Assembly: GCA_963829355.1 (NCBI GenBank)
Contig: CAWHHZ010000027.1
Location: 35,521 to 99,520 of the forward strand
Length of the DNA stretch: 64,000 nucleotides
From: CAWHHZ01 sp963829355
Lineage (GTDB): Bacteria; Acidobacteriota; Thermoanaerobaculia; Gp7-AA8; JAHWKK01
Reading direction: 5' to 3'
The notes beneath the pieces are model-generated. The model was not told the DNA's origin, ran no database searches, and saw only the letters and a program-made list of their open reading frames with translations. This document shows, one piece after another, positions 28,047 through 36,046 of this stretch; within the stretch, counting starts at the first letter, position 1; every line of letters starts with the position of its first letter. Both the position numbers and the translations under genes were made by a program.

Positions 28047-28400
28047 ATGCACGAGTTGTCCATCGCACTCAGTGTCGTCGAGGGTGTGACCGAGGAGGCC
28101 GCGGCGCGCGACATCGCTCGGGTCACGGCCGTTCACCTGAAGGTGGGGCGCTTTTCCGGCGTCGTCGAGGATGCGCTCCTCTTCGCCTGGGGCGAGGCGT
28201 GCCGGGGGACAATGCTCGAGGGCTCGCAGCTCGTGGTCGAGGATGTTCCGCTCGTGGGACGTTGTTCCTCCTGCAGAGTGGAGCGGGAACTTCCCGACAT
28301 CTACACGTTTTTCTGCCCCGAATGTGAGGCACCGATCTCGGAGATTCTCAGCGGCAAGGAGCTCGAGGTCACCGCAATGGAGGTTGATGATGACGACTGA
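28047..28400 (+). CDS. hypA: Hydrogenase/urease nickel incorporation protein HypA
   Basis: A 117-residue nickel metallochaperone for NiFe-hydrogenase maturation. The N-terminus MHELSIALSVVEGV is diagnostic, with His2 as the nickel ligand. The zinc site is CSSCRVERELPDIYTFFCPE followed by C, two CxxC-type pairs. The rest (HLKVGRFSGVVEDALLFAWG and SQLVVEDVPLVGRC) fits the family. The start ATG 28047 follows the in-frame extension; the MHE start is required because the amino terminus binds Ni. The stop overlaps the start of hypB (ATGA-type arrangement at 28387-28400), so the two are co-translated. Confidence 0.95.
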   Translation: MHELSIALSVVEGVTEEAAARDIARVTAVHLKVGRFSGVVEDALLFAWGEACRGTMLEGSQLVVEDVPLVGRCSSCRVERELPDIYTFFCPECEAPISEILSGKELEVTAMEVDDDD

Positions 28401-29070
28401 ACCGAAGGAAGCGAGAATCGTGGAGCTGCGCCGGAACGTGATGAAGAAAAATGACGAGCTGGCGCACGAGCTGAGGTCGGGTTTCCGCCAACGCGGGACG
28501 TACGTCGTGAACCTGGTGTCGAGTCCCGGCTCGGGGAAGACGATGCTGCTCGAGAAGACTCTCCGGGCGCTGTCGAAGGATATGAAGGTTGCGGCGCTGG
28601 TGGGGGATCTGGCGACGGACAATGACGCGCAGAGGCTCGCCGCGGCAGGTGTGCCGGTCCATCAGATCACGACCGGAACGATCTGCCATCTCGATGCGGA
28701 CATGATCGGGAACGCGCTCGGTGAGCTTCCGGGCGATGAGCTCGATCTGCTCTTCATCGAGAACGTCGGGAATCTCGTCTGTCCCTCGAGCTACGATCTG
28801 GGCGAGAACGTTCGGGCGGTCCTCGTGTCGGTCACCGAAGGGGAGGACAAACCTCTCAAGTATCCGACGATGTTCAACAGTGCCGATGTCGCGATCATCA
28901 CGAAGATGGATCTTGCCGAGGCGGTCGAAGCGGACATTCCGCGTCTGGAGAAGAACATCAGGCAGGTCCGGCCCGACATCCGGATCTTTCACGCCGCGGC
29001 AAAGAAGGATGACGGGCTGGGGGAGTGGCTCAACTTTCTGCGCGAGAGCGTGCAGGGCGTGGAGGTCTGA
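28390..29070 (+). CDS. hypB: Hydrogenase nickel incorporation GTPase HypB
   Basis: A 226-residue SIMIBI-class GTPase that works with HypA to insert nickel into NiFe-hydrogenase. The P-loop is SSPGSGKTMLLEKTL. The metal-switch region is GDLATDNDAQRL, then TTGTICHLDADMI with the conserved Cys-His pair. ENVGNLVCPSSYDLGE and TKMDLAEAVEADI complete the family set. GGAGG at 28379-28383 is six bases before ATG 28390; a preceding ATG at 28387 is too close to it. It lacks the N-terminal histidine-rich or CxxCGC extension, so it is the short form of HypB. No hypCDEF or hydrogenase structural genes are in the window. Confidence 0.95.
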   Translation: MTTEPKEARIVELRRNVMKKNDELAHELRSGFRQRGTYVVNLVSSPGSGKTMLLEKTLRALSKDMKVAALVGDLATDNDAQRLAAAGVPVHQITTGTICHLDADMIGNALGELPGDELDLLFIENVGNLVCPSSYDLGENVRAVLVSVTEGEDKPLKYPTMFNSADVAIITKMDLAEAVEADIPRLEKNIRQVRPDIRIFHAAAKKDDGLGEWLNFLRESVQGVEV

Positions 29071-29073
29071 GAC

Positions 29074-29280
29074 TTACTCCGGAAGTGCCAGCTTCGCGAT
29101 CCGCTCGCGGAGGATGTTGACGAGCTCGAGTTGTTCGCTGGCGCGTCTGTTCATCTCCCCGTAGTCGACCTGAGCGAGTCTCGAATCGACCTCGGCGGCG
29201 GATGACAGGGCGGTCCAGAGAGAACGCTTCCCTTCAATGCCGGGCGAGAGCAGGTCGAGCCCCTGTAGCTCCCTCAGGTG
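29074..29280 (-). other. Coding-like stretch without a start codon
   Basis: On the minus strand, a frame ending in TAA at 29074-29076 reads HLRELQGLDLLSPGIEGKR, then SLWTALSSAAEVDSRLAQ, VDYGEMNRRASEQLELVN and ILRERIAKLALPE. It is leucine-rich and helical, and looks like genuine protein sequence. The frame stays open beyond 29340 without ATG or GTG and overlaps the preceding 41-codon gene in another phase. It may be the tail of a truncated gene or use an unusual start. No family is recognised. Confidence 0.35.
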
Positions 29281-29281
29281 A

Positions 29282-29407
29282 TCACGTGACGTGAACCTTG
29301 ACGTAGGTCTGCGTTCCGTTCTCGATCTCGCTAAACTCCGCGTGCCCTTCGATGCCGTCGCCGCGGATCTCGGCCTGCGCCTTCATCGTTTCTCTTTCGT
29401 TTGCCAT
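29282..29407 (-). pseudogene. Truncated gene resembling the N-terminus of a Cu/Zn-SOD-like domain
   Basis: 41 codons from ATG 29407 (MANERETMKAQAEIRGDG, then IEGHAEFSEIENGTQTYVK and VHVT). A near-perfect AAGGAGG lies upstream, so expression is plausible. The pattern A-x-I-x-G-x-G-x-x-G-x-x-x-F followed by a VxVxVT strand is how SodC and CHRD domains begin. A TGA stop at 29282-29284 removes everything that would bind metal, and reading on does not recover a SOD. It could instead be a genuine small protein. The resemblance is short and the call is tentative. Confidence 0.4.
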
Positions 29408-29475
29408 TGAAAACCTCCTTCTGTTCGTAGAAGAAGGGGTGCAATGAGCAATCCATTCGAGCCCCGTCGGAGCAA

Positions 29476-29970
29476 TCAGGTCCGGTTCGACTCCTCGACG
29501 GACCTCATCATCGATGGTGTCGGTGCCGTCAATGCCAGTCCGATCAGCGAGAGCGCTCCGAACGGGAGGAAGAATCGCCACTCTTCGAGCAGGAACGCTC
29601 CTGCCAGACCGATGATCGCCGGCGCTTCGAGCAGGGCGTAGCGCACGATCGTCGCCGTGACGACTTCCTCAGAGAGTGCGGCCCCCGGCTCGTATCGCGG
29701 TGGAGGTGTCGCCGTCCGATTCATTGGGCTCCGGCGCGACCGGATCATCATTCCGGGAACGAGGATCGAGGCGAAGAATGCCGCCATCGCCGCGATGGCG
29801 AGTGCGAAGGAGAGGGGGTTGCTCACGAACGCGTAGAGTTGCTCGGTCGAGGCGTCCCCGGTCGTGTCGATCGTCATCCAGGCGAGCAGCCCATAGATGA
29901 TGACGCTCGAAAGAATCGCGAGCCAGATGATGCGGAGATGCTGGATGTTTGTAGTGGATCTGCTTGACAT
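29476..29970 (-). CDS. Membrane protein with four predicted helices, unknown function
   Basis: A 164-residue protein starting MSSRSTTNIQHLRIIWLAIL. Helix pairs are seen at about 12-34 (HLRIIWLAILSSVIIYGLLA), 52-75 (LSFALAIAAMAAFFASILVP), 108-127 (ALLEAPAIIGLAGAFLL) and 131-150 (RFFLPFGALSLIGLALTAP). A cytoplasmic loop is basic (RSRRSPMNRTATPPPRYEPG). GAGGACT lies just before ATG 29970. It follows the queuosine transporter gene on the same strand with a 75-bp gap and may be co-transcribed. No family is assigned with confidence. Confidence 0.65.
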   Translation of the reverse strand: MSSRSTTNIQHLRIIWLAILSSVIIYGLLAWMTIDTTGDASTEQLYAFVSNPLSFALAIAAMAAFFASILVPGMMIRSRRSPMNRTATPPPRYEPGAALSEEVVTATIVRYALLEAPAIIGLAGAFLLEEWRFFLPFGALSLIGLALTAPTPSMMRSVEESNRT

Positions 29971-30045
29971 CAGGAGTCCTCGTGGTTCCGTTTCATGAGA
30001 GGGGTGGTGCGCCGACTCTGGCAGCAGAGCTCATGATCGCATGTC

Positions 30046-30726
30046 CTACACCTTGATCCGGAACGGGTTGAAGTTTGTGTCGCGATCGAAGTAGTCCTCG
30101 TGCTCTGCCCGTTTGAGGAAATTGACCACCTTGTAGACGATTGGCGTGTTGATGATCTCCCAGGCGCACTTGAGCAGATAGTTCATGATCATGACCTCGA
30201 TGAGGAGCTCAATACTCCAGATGCCGACGAACGCGAGCGGATAGAAAATCAGTGTATCCACGCCTTCTCCGACGAGTGTCGAGCCGATGGTTCTCGTCCA
30301 GAGGAAACGGCCAGCCGTCCAGATCTTCATCTTCGCCAGGACATAGGAGTTGGAAAACTCTCCACACCAGAAAGCAATCATCGATGAAAGCGCGATCCGG
30401 CCGGTCGATCCGAAGGCGATCTCGTACGCGTCCTGAAACTCCCATCCTCGAGCCGGCGGCAGCGCGACGATGATCGACGCCATGAGGGACGCGTACGAGA
30501 GAGCCACGAAACCTGCCCAGACGACCTTTCTGGCACGCGCATAGCCATACACCTCGGTCAGAACATCTCCGAAGATGTAGCTGAGGGGAAAGAAGAGGAT
30601 TCCTGCTCCGAATGTGAAGCCGCCGATCGAGACGATCTTCGCCGCGCCGATGACGTTGGCCGTCACCAGAACCGTGACGAACGCGACCATGACGAGGTCG
30701 TAGTATTTGTACGTGCGAGGTGCCAT
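30046..30726 (-). CDS. yhhQ: Queuosine precursor transporter, YhhQ/QueT2 family (DUF165)
   Basis: A 226-residue inner-membrane protein of the vitamin-uptake (VUT/ECF-like) family that imports 7-cyano-7-deazaguanine or 7-aminomethyl-7-deazaguanine for tRNA queuosine. Six helices are visible. Signature blocks are VTANVIGAAKIVSIGGFTFG, FPLSYIFGDVLTEVYGYARA, FWCGEFSNSYVLAKMKIWT and TIGSTLVGEGVDTLIFYPLA, all close to YhhQ. ATG 30726 (MAPRTYKYYDLVMVAF) is chosen because the family begins a few residues before the first helix. It is divergent from the lipoprotein gene at 30790, with only 63 bp between them. No queuosine biosynthesis gene is nearby. Confidence 0.92.
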   Translation of the reverse strand: MAPRTYKYYDLVMVAFVTVLVTANVIGAAKIVSIGGFTFGAGILFFPLSYIFGDVLTEVYGYARARKVVWAGFVALSYASLMASIIVALPPARGWEFQDAYEIAFGSTGRIALSSMIAFWCGEFSNSYVLAKMKIWTAGRFLWTRTIGSTLVGEGVDTLIFYPLAFVGIWSIELLIEVMIMNYLLKCAWEIINTPIVYKVVNFLKRAEHEDYFDRDTNFNPFRIKV

Positions 30727-30789
30727 TGGCGGGAGAATTGTACGACGAGGACGCGGGTGACCCAGGCAACCCGCCGGATGGAGCACGAG

Positions 30790-31368
30790 ATGATGAAGAT
30801 GGCGATTAGAACGAGCGAAGTCGCAACCCGAGGAGGCGGCCCCGGAGTCACGATCGTGTTTCTGGTCCTTGTCATCGCCGTCGCGTTCTCCTGTAACGGG
30901 TCTGATGAATCCGCGGGTCGCGCCGCCACGAACAGCACGAATCGTGAGATTCACGCCGACCTGCCCGCGGAACCGAGAGCCGGGGCGACGACCGGAGATC
31001 CTTCAGCGCCATGGGAAGGCGCGTCGGGAATTGCGCCTCACGAGCATGAACCACAGCATGGGGGCGTGGTCAGATCAGTCGATGTCTACCATGTGGAACT
31101 GACGAAGAAACCTGTGCAGGTGTGGCTCTACGACAGACGAGGAAACAGCCTGCCGGTAGACGATCTGGACGGGCAACTGGTCGTCTACAGTGGGAATGAA
31201 AGGCATCCCTACACGCTGGCGGAGAGCGGGGATCATCTCGCGCCGGTCGAACCTGTTTCGCTGCCGGACGAAGGAAGCGCTTTTGTTGAGCTGACACTCG
31301 AGAAGCAAACTTTCGACGTTGCCTACGAGCTGCCTCTCGAATCTCCCGCGACTCCTGAAGCGGGGTGA
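30790..31368 (+). CDS. Lipoprotein with His-rich metal-sensor-like domain
   Basis: A 192-residue protein starting MMKMAIRTSEVATRGGG. A hydrophobic segment (TIVFLVLVIAVAFSC) ends in a lipobox-like AFSC. A low-complexity linker follows, then HEHEPQHGGVVRSVDVYHVE and KPVQVWLYDRRGNSLPVDDL. The H-x-H...H-G-G-x-V-x-x-V/M-G pattern followed by V/I-W-L-Y/T-D-x-x-G/R is also found in the periplasmic metal-binding regions of heavy-metal efflux proteins (CusB/CzcB N-termini). Periplasmic copper or zinc binding is therefore possible. GGAG six bases before ATG 30790 sets the start. It stands alone between the yhhQ and Cache genes. Confidence 0.7.
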   Translation: MMKMAIRTSEVATRGGGPGVTIVFLVLVIAVAFSCNGSDESAGRAATNSTNREIHADLPAEPRAGATTGDPSAPWEGASGIAPHEHEPQHGGVVRSVDVYHVELTKKPVQVWLYDRRGNSLPVDDLDGQLVVYSGNERHPYTLAESGDHLAPVEPVSLPDEGSAFVELTLEKQTFDVAYELPLESPATPEAG

Positions 31369-31483
31369 ATCACGAGTGGCCGTGACGACAGTGGCGGCGG
31401 GAAAGTTTCGATTGTGACATTTTTATTGTGAGCGAGTGGTTTCGTATCATGTATCCCTGCAGAATCGAGCCCGGAGGTGATTC

Positions 31484-31954
31484 ATGAACAGGTTCGGAAA
31501 GATTGCGACACTCTCCTTTGCGGTTCTGGTGAGCGCGTCGTTGGCTTATGGCGCTGGCAACAAGCCTACCCGCGCCGATGCGGAAGCTCTCGTGAACCGG
31601 GGAGTGACACTGTTTCAGCAGAAGGGACCGGAAGAAGGGATCCGTGCCGTCAACGCGAGGACGAAGCCGTTCCTGGATGGTGAGCTCTACCTTTTCGTAA
31701 TCGGTCCCGACGGGACGATGGTCGCTCACGCGTTCGACGAGTCGAGAATCGGCATCGCAGCGAATGAGCTCTACGATGACGAGGGACAGCCGTACGGTAC
31801 ATTCATGGTCAAGCTCGCAAGCGACAAGGGCGTCTGGATTCCATACCGGCAGTTGAATCCGATCAGCAAGCGCGTCGAGCCGAAGCATAGCTTCGTGCGC
31901 AAGAGTGGCGGTTACATCTTCGGTTGCGGTGTCTACGGCGATCAGGATCAGTGA
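31484..31954 (+). CDS. Secreted single Cache-domain protein
   Basis: A 156-residue protein with a clear signal peptide (MNRFGKIATLSFAVLVSASL ending AYG/A). It matches sCache_2-type periplasmic sensory folds: DAEALVNRGVTLFQQKG as the long helix, ELYLFVIGPDGTMVAHAFD as the core strands, and GTFMVKLASDKGVWIPYRQL, then VEPKHSFVRKSGGYIFGCGV. No transmitter domain is attached, so it is probably a free periplasmic ligand-binding or haem-associated protein. GGAGGTG seven bases before ATG 31484 is a strong ribosome site. It converges on the anti-sigma-like gene with a 7-bp overlap of 3' ends. Confidence 0.8.
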   Translation: MNRFGKIATLSFAVLVSASLAYGAGNKPTRADAEALVNRGVTLFQQKGPEEGIRAVNARTKPFLDGELYLFVIGPDGTMVAHAFDESRIGIAANELYDDEGQPYGTFMVKLASDKGVWIPYRQLNPISKRVEPKHSFVRKSGGYIFGCGVYGDQDQ

Positions 31955-33360
31955 CGAGGCGCCCGCCTGTTCCGTAGTGTGACGGTCTCCTCGATCAGCT
32001 CGATCAGGTCCAACACGGCGTCTCCGGCATCGGAGGCTTCGCGCAGCTCCTGCGCGCGATGAAGAAGCTCGAGGTCATCGAGTCGGCTTCCTTTTGCGCG
32101 CAAACTCTCGGCCAGCGTACCGGCGAGAACCGCCGATCGGAGTGAGGTGCTGGAGGTGCTCCAGGTGGGTGCGATGTGGCCGAGTCTGAGGCTCCGGCTG
32201 ATCTCCACCCGATCCTCATTGGTGACGTCGTATCCGAGCTCCGCGTTCACGACTGACTGGTCGAGATCGACGTCGGTGCGGAGCTTGATTTCGAAAAGCC
32301 AGCTTCGAGCGTCATCCCCTTCGATGCGTCCGACCGGGATTACCGTCGACGGTGCATCGACCGCCGATCGTACCGAAGACGTACCCACCCGGCGATAGAG
32401 CGACACGGAATCGGGATCGAAACTCACCTCCAGTCCGGCGTTCTTTCCGATCACTTCGTGAGAGGTTCCGCTCCTGAGTCCGATGCGGACGGTCCGCCAG
32501 CGTCCGGGCTTGAATGGCGCGGCACCCCCCTCGATGAAGAGTGATGTCTTCCCTCGTCTCCACGGCGCGCGATCTCCGTAGTCGAGGTGATTGATCAGCG
32601 TGTCGACGTCCACGGCTGCCGGCTCGGGAAGCCTTCCGGCGCTGATCGACTGTCTGAGCTCATCGTAGGTGACGGTGCTGATTTCCGTATTGCTGGAGTC
32701 AGATAGTGATTGCACTCTGGACTCGAGCTCTCTGCGCACACCTTCAGGTCCTGTTCCGCTCTCCCGGGGAATGACGGCTTGCGGCGGTGGAGGGGGAACG
32801 GGAGAGTCCGCTTGCTTTGCAGTAGCAGCCTCCGACTCCCGGGCGACGGGCGAGGAGGGCGCCGCGATCGCTCGAGAAGCGGCCGCGATCGGCTCATTCT
32901 CATCAGCAGACGGCGGTGGTGCGGACTGGCGTATGGGCGCAGGAGACTGCGCAGCCTCGCTGGTTTCGTTCCGGCTCTCCTCGCGGCCGCCCGTGATCAG
33001 TCCCTCGGTCGCACCTGCCTTCTCCATTCCGGCAGCCTGGGCGTCCATCGGCTTGTCCGCGAAACTCTCGTCCTTTTCGAAGTTGAGACTTTCCTGCTTT
33101 GCGGACAGTTCGGGCTCGGCAGTAATACGCGGGGACACGGGGGGATCCGTCCGAAAGAGTTGGAGGGCGAGCCAGCCGGCTCCAACCATCGTGATGAGAG
33201 TCGCAGCAATCAGCCAGCCTGACCGAATCGAGGATCGGTGAGTGCCGGAAATCGCGCCGGGAATCTCCTTCTTGATCGCGTCGGCCAGCCCGGGTGGGGG
33301 AGGCTGATCCGGACGCCGCCGCAGCTCATCGACGAGACGCTGTTCCCGGTCAGTCATCAT
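31948..33360 (-). CDS. Probable anti-sigma factor: YfbK-like protein lacking its VWA domain
   Basis: A 470-residue membrane protein encoded directly after, and overlapping by 11 bp, an ECF sigma gene. An N-terminal cytoplasmic segment (MTDREQRLVDELRRRPDQPP) precedes one membrane helix (GWLIAATLITMVGAGWLALQ). A long Pro/Ala/Ser/Glu-rich linker and a C-terminal globular part follow. The globular part contains STVTYDELRQSISAGRLPEP then AAVDVDTLINHLDYGD, which matches the N-terminal module of YfbK-type VWA proteins. RTVRIGLRSGTSHEVIGKNA and LEVSFDPDSVSLYRRVG match their later module. The Mg-binding VWA domain (DxSxS) normally between these is absent. Anti-sigma function is inferred from operon position and topology. 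Confidence 0.65.
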   Translation of the reverse strand: MMTDREQRLVDELRRRPDQPPPPGLADAIKKEIPGAISGTHRSSIRSGWLIAATLITMVGAGWLALQLFRTDPPVSPRITAEPELSAKQESLNFEKDESFADKPMDAQAAGMEKAGATEGLITGGREESRNETSEAAQSPAPIRQSAPPPSADENEPIAAASRAIAAPSSPVARESEAATAKQADSPVPPPPPQAVIPRESGTGPEGVRRELESRVQSLSDSSNTEISTVTYDELRQSISAGRLPEPAAVDVDTLINHLDYGDRAPWRRGKTSLFIEGGAAPFKPGRWRTVRIGLRSGTSHEVIGKNAGLEVSFDPDSVSLYRRVGTSSVRSAVDAPSTVIPVGRIEGDDARSWLFEIKLRTDVDLDQSVVNAELGYDVTNEDRVEISRSLRLGHIAPTWSTSSTSLRSAVLAGTLAESLRAKGSRLDDLELLHRAQELREASDAGDAVLDLIELIEETVTLRNRRAPRH

Positions 33361-33934
33361 TGCCCTCCAGAGTGTTCAACAGGATCTCGTGTGCGCTCGC
33401 GAGCCGCTTCCGGATCGCCACGGCGGAGACTCCTTCGAGTCTGGCAATCTCGGGCAGGGAAAGCTCGCCCCAGTAGTGAGCGGTCACGACGAATCTCTGC
33501 TTGTCGGACAATCCGAGTATAGCGTTGCGGAGCCTCTCCTGATGCAGATCAGTGATGAGTCGTTCGTCAGGACGAGGAGCGCTGTCCGAAGGCTCGGGAA
33601 GTTGATCGGCGGAAACGAAACGGACGACCGAGGGCCTTCTGCGGACGTTGAGAAACGTCGTGTACGCGATCCGGTAGAGCCACGTGTAGACCTTCGACTG
33701 TCCCCGGAACGAAGAGAAGGACTGCCATGCTTTCCGGTAGGTTTCCTGTGTGAGATCGGCGGCGAGATCAGGATCGGCAGTCAGTTTCAGAAGAGCAGCA
33801 TAAACACTCCCGTAGGTTCGATCGACCAACTCCTCGGCAGACGCCCGATCATTGCGCCTGATCCGCCGGACGAGGTCCAGCTCGTATCGATCAACGTCGA
33901 GATCATCGGTCGCGACGACCTTCGGCATGTTCAT
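33350..33934 (-). CDS. RNA polymerase sigma-70 factor, ECF subfamily
   Basis: A 194-residue sigma factor with region 2 (DVDRYELDLVRRIRRND, YGSVYAALLKLTADPDLAAD, LTQETYRKAWQSFSSFRGQS, KVYTWLYRIAYTTFLNVRRR) and region 4 (LRNAILGLSDKQRFVVTAHY, WGELSLPEIARLEGVSAVAI, RKRLASAHEILLNTL). All expected helices, including the helix-turn-helix that reads the -35 box, are intact. ATG 33934 (MNMPKVVATDDL) has a GGGA just upstream; a GTG 21 bases earlier is less likely. It overlaps the following YfbK-like gene, giving a sigma/anti-sigma pair. Promoters it controls cannot be named from this window. Confidence 0.93.
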   Translation of the reverse strand: MNMPKVVATDDLDVDRYELDLVRRIRRNDRASAEELVDRTYGSVYAALLKLTADPDLAADLTQETYRKAWQSFSSFRGQSKVYTWLYRIAYTTFLNVRRRPSVVRFVSADQLPEPSDSAPRPDERLITDLHQERLRNAILGLSDKQRFVVTAHYWGELSLPEIARLEGVSAVAIRKRLASAHEILLNTLEGNDD

Positions 33935-34058
33935 AGTTCCCACGAGAGTATTCACTAACTATAGGACAAGCGGGAGTGGAAAATCGAAACCTGAAGGACG
34001 ACAGCCGCCCGGTTAGCAGGGCAATTGGACGGGTCCGCCAGTGGAGTGAAATGAACCG

Positions 34059-34364
34059 TCATCCCGACCGAGCGAAGCGAGTGGAGGGATCTCCCAGGTT
34101 ACGTACTCGGTAACGCTCTGGGGGAATGTCCCTTGGCAGCACTGGTACGCCACTCCACTCCGGTCGGGTGACATGGCCCGGTGTTTTGAGAGATTCTCAA
34201 GTGGTTCAGTGGAAGCCGCCGGATCCCGAAAGCGGGAGGAGGCCTCCCTGAGCGAAGCCGAAGGGACGGTCGAAGGATCTCGTACGGCACGACTCTCCCG
34301 ACGGTAAGGACGCGACAGTCAGGACGTATCCGATCCTTCCCCCGCGGAGCGGGGTCAGGATGAC
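34059..34364. repeat. Two interspersed repeats in a 460-bp gene-free spacer
   Basis: 34059-34097 carries GTCATCCCGACCGAGCGAAG and GGAGGGATCTCCC. 34212-34364 is a degenerate copy of the MITE-like element: GCCGCCGGATCCCGAAAGCG, GGACGGTCGAAGGATCTCGT and GATCCTTCCCCCGCGGAGCG, ending GTCAGGATGAC. Nothing else in 33935-34396 looks coding. Confidence 0.7.
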
Positions 34365-34396
34365 GAGCTTCGGTTTCGGAGGCAAAGGTTGGACAG

Positions 34397-34900
34397 CTAT
34401 CGAACCCTTGGTTCCGAGACGCCGATGATCCGGTTCGCGTTCACGAGAATGAGCGGGACATTCTCGCTGCGCTGGAAGTGCTCGCCGCCTCGCACGATGT
34501 ATTCGCATTCATACAGCTCGAAGAAGCGGCGTCGCTGGATCAGGTAGTCGCTGACTCGAAGACCCGTGGGGACGTAGAGCATTCCGCTGACGAGTCCGGA
34601 CTCGAAAGCGCAGCTCACGTCGCGTTCGGAGCGATCGCCTCCGAGCGTACTGATGGAGGAACGCTCCTGACGGCCATGGGGGATGACGAAGACGACGGAG
34701 TCTCGCTGCAGCGCAAAAAAGTCGGCGCGACCCGTAACCGAGGGGAGCTGGACATCTCTGAGCTTGAAGAAGTCGTCGGGATGATTCGCAAACTCGACGA
34801 AGCGCCGCGTGTTCGGCACGACGAACTTGCCTCTCATCCATCCCGCCAGAGTGAGGATCGTGGAGTCGACTTCTCTCTGGGGTGGTGCGAAATGCTGCAT
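34397..34900 (-). CDS. Conserved-looking hypothetical protein, beta-rich, cytoplasmic
   Basis: A 167-residue protein starting MQHFAPPQREVDSTILTLAG. A strong AGGAAGGAA lies four bases before ATG 34900. It contains two similar units. The first is GWMRGKFVVPNTRRFVEFAN then FFKLRDVQLPS and FFALQRDSVVFVIP. The second is GLVSGMLYVPTGLRVSDYLI then FFELYECEYIVRGG and VPLILVNANRIIGVSEP. Each has the plan G-x-(L/F)-x-V-P, (F/L)-x-x-L, F-F-x-L-x, (D/E)-x-V/I, V-N/I-P, suggesting an internal duplication of a small barrel-like domain. No signal peptide or membrane helix is seen. The function is unknown. Confidence 0.7.
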   Translation of the reverse strand: MQHFAPPQREVDSTILTLAGWMRGKFVVPNTRRFVEFANHPDDFFKLRDVQLPSVTGRADFFALQRDSVVFVIPHGRQERSSISTLGGDRSERDVSCAFESGLVSGMLYVPTGLRVSDYLIQRRRFFELYECEYIVRGGEHFQRSENVPLILVNANRIIGVSEPRVR

Positions 34901-35055
34901 TCGGTTCCTTCCTCATCCCTCCACCCGGAGGGTTCCGCCATGCGACCAGTCTCGTAGAAGTGGAGCAATAGTTTACGACCTCAAACCGTGGGTTCCAAGA
35001 GGCGTTGCGGGTTGAGGATAGAATGAGCACTATGTCAGTGCGATGTGGAGTGTCT

Positions 35056-36042
35056 ATGAAATCGTGGTTCGTGGCCCCCGTCATCACGGGGCTCCTGCTC
35101 GTGTTCATCTCTTGCGACTACGAGCCATCCGAGGATCTCATCGCTGCAAAGACCGTACAGGCGGCAAAGGAGTGGGAGACCGATGCCGCCCAATGGCGTG
35201 CCCGTCGTCTGTCATCCCTGCTGAAGGATGACGGGTGGCTCACGCTCATCGGTCTCGAGTGGCTCGAGCCGGGCTCGAACCGGATCGGCTCATCTCCGAA
35301 GAACGAGATCGTCATCCGATCCGAGAGCGTTCCGAGATGGCTCGGGGTCATCGTCGTCGAACAGATGCCACAGTTGGTCGATGGTGAGCAGACGCACGCG
35401 AAGGCGCGTTTCGTTCCGAATGCGCAGGGAGATGTTTTCCTCAATGGCGAGCCACTCACCGAGCCGCTGGCTCTGCGGACGGACGCGGAAGAGGACACGA
35501 CGATCCTCACGAGCGGTACGACACAGTTCCATCTGATCGAGCGCGGAGATCGTCTCGGAGTTCGAATCAAGGACTCGAAGGCGGCGTCTCTTCTCGAGTT
35601 TGCAGGTCTCGAGTATTACCCGTTCGATCCCGATTGGCGCGTGGAAGGCCGCTTCATTCCCCATGACGAGACGATGAGGATCGGCGATGTGACGGGGTTC
35701 GTCCAGGAGATCCCGTCTCCCGGGACGATCGAGCTCACGCTCAATGGCGAGGTACATCGACTGATCGCGCTGGAGGGAGGGGAGGACAGCTATTTCGTCA
35801 TCTTCTCCGACACGACGAACGGGACCGAAACGTACGGTGCTGGTCGTTATCTCTACACGGGCAGGGAGGATGAGGAAGGCAGAATCGTTGTCGACTTCAA
35901 TCAGTCGTACAGCCCGCCGTGCGTATTCACGGACTTTGCAACGTGTCCCCTTCCCCCGTCGCAGAACCGGCTTCCGTTCCCGGTACGGGCGGGAGAGAAA
36001 ATGTACGCGGCCGGCCACGACTTCACCGGTCCCAGGGAGTGA
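35056..36042 (+). CDS. DUF1684 family lipoprotein
   Basis: A 328-residue exported protein (MKSWFVAPVITGLLLVFISC, lipobox-like FISC). The DUF1684 (PF07920) core is clear: W-R-A-R-R-L-S-S-L-L-K-D-D-G-W-L-T-L-I-G then LEWLEPGSNRIGSSPKNEIV, GDRLGVRIKDSKAASLLEF, GLEYYPFDPDWRVEGRFIPH, and the C-terminal AGRYLYTGREDEEGRIVVDF then NQSYSPPCVFTDFATCPLPP and QNRLPFPVRAGEKMY. The last block (N-x-x-Y-x-P-P-C...P-x-x-N-x-L) is diagnostic. GGAG five bases before ATG 35056 sets the start. The biochemical activity of the family is not established. It probably shares a transcript with the small gene 4 bp downstream. Confidence 0.88.
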   Translation: MKSWFVAPVITGLLLVFISCDYEPSEDLIAAKTVQAAKEWETDAAQWRARRLSSLLKDDGWLTLIGLEWLEPGSNRIGSSPKNEIVIRSESVPRWLGVIVVEQMPQLVDGEQTHAKARFVPNAQGDVFLNGEPLTEPLALRTDAEEDTTILTSGTTQFHLIERGDRLGVRIKDSKAASLLEFAGLEYYPFDPDWRVEGRFIPHDETMRIGDVTGFVQEIPSPGTIELTLNGEVHRLIALEGGEDSYFVIFSDTTNGTETYGAGRYLYTGREDEEGRIVVDFNQSYSPPCVFTDFATCPLPPSQNRLPFPVRAGEKMYAAGHDFTGPRE

Positions 36043-36046
36043 AATC

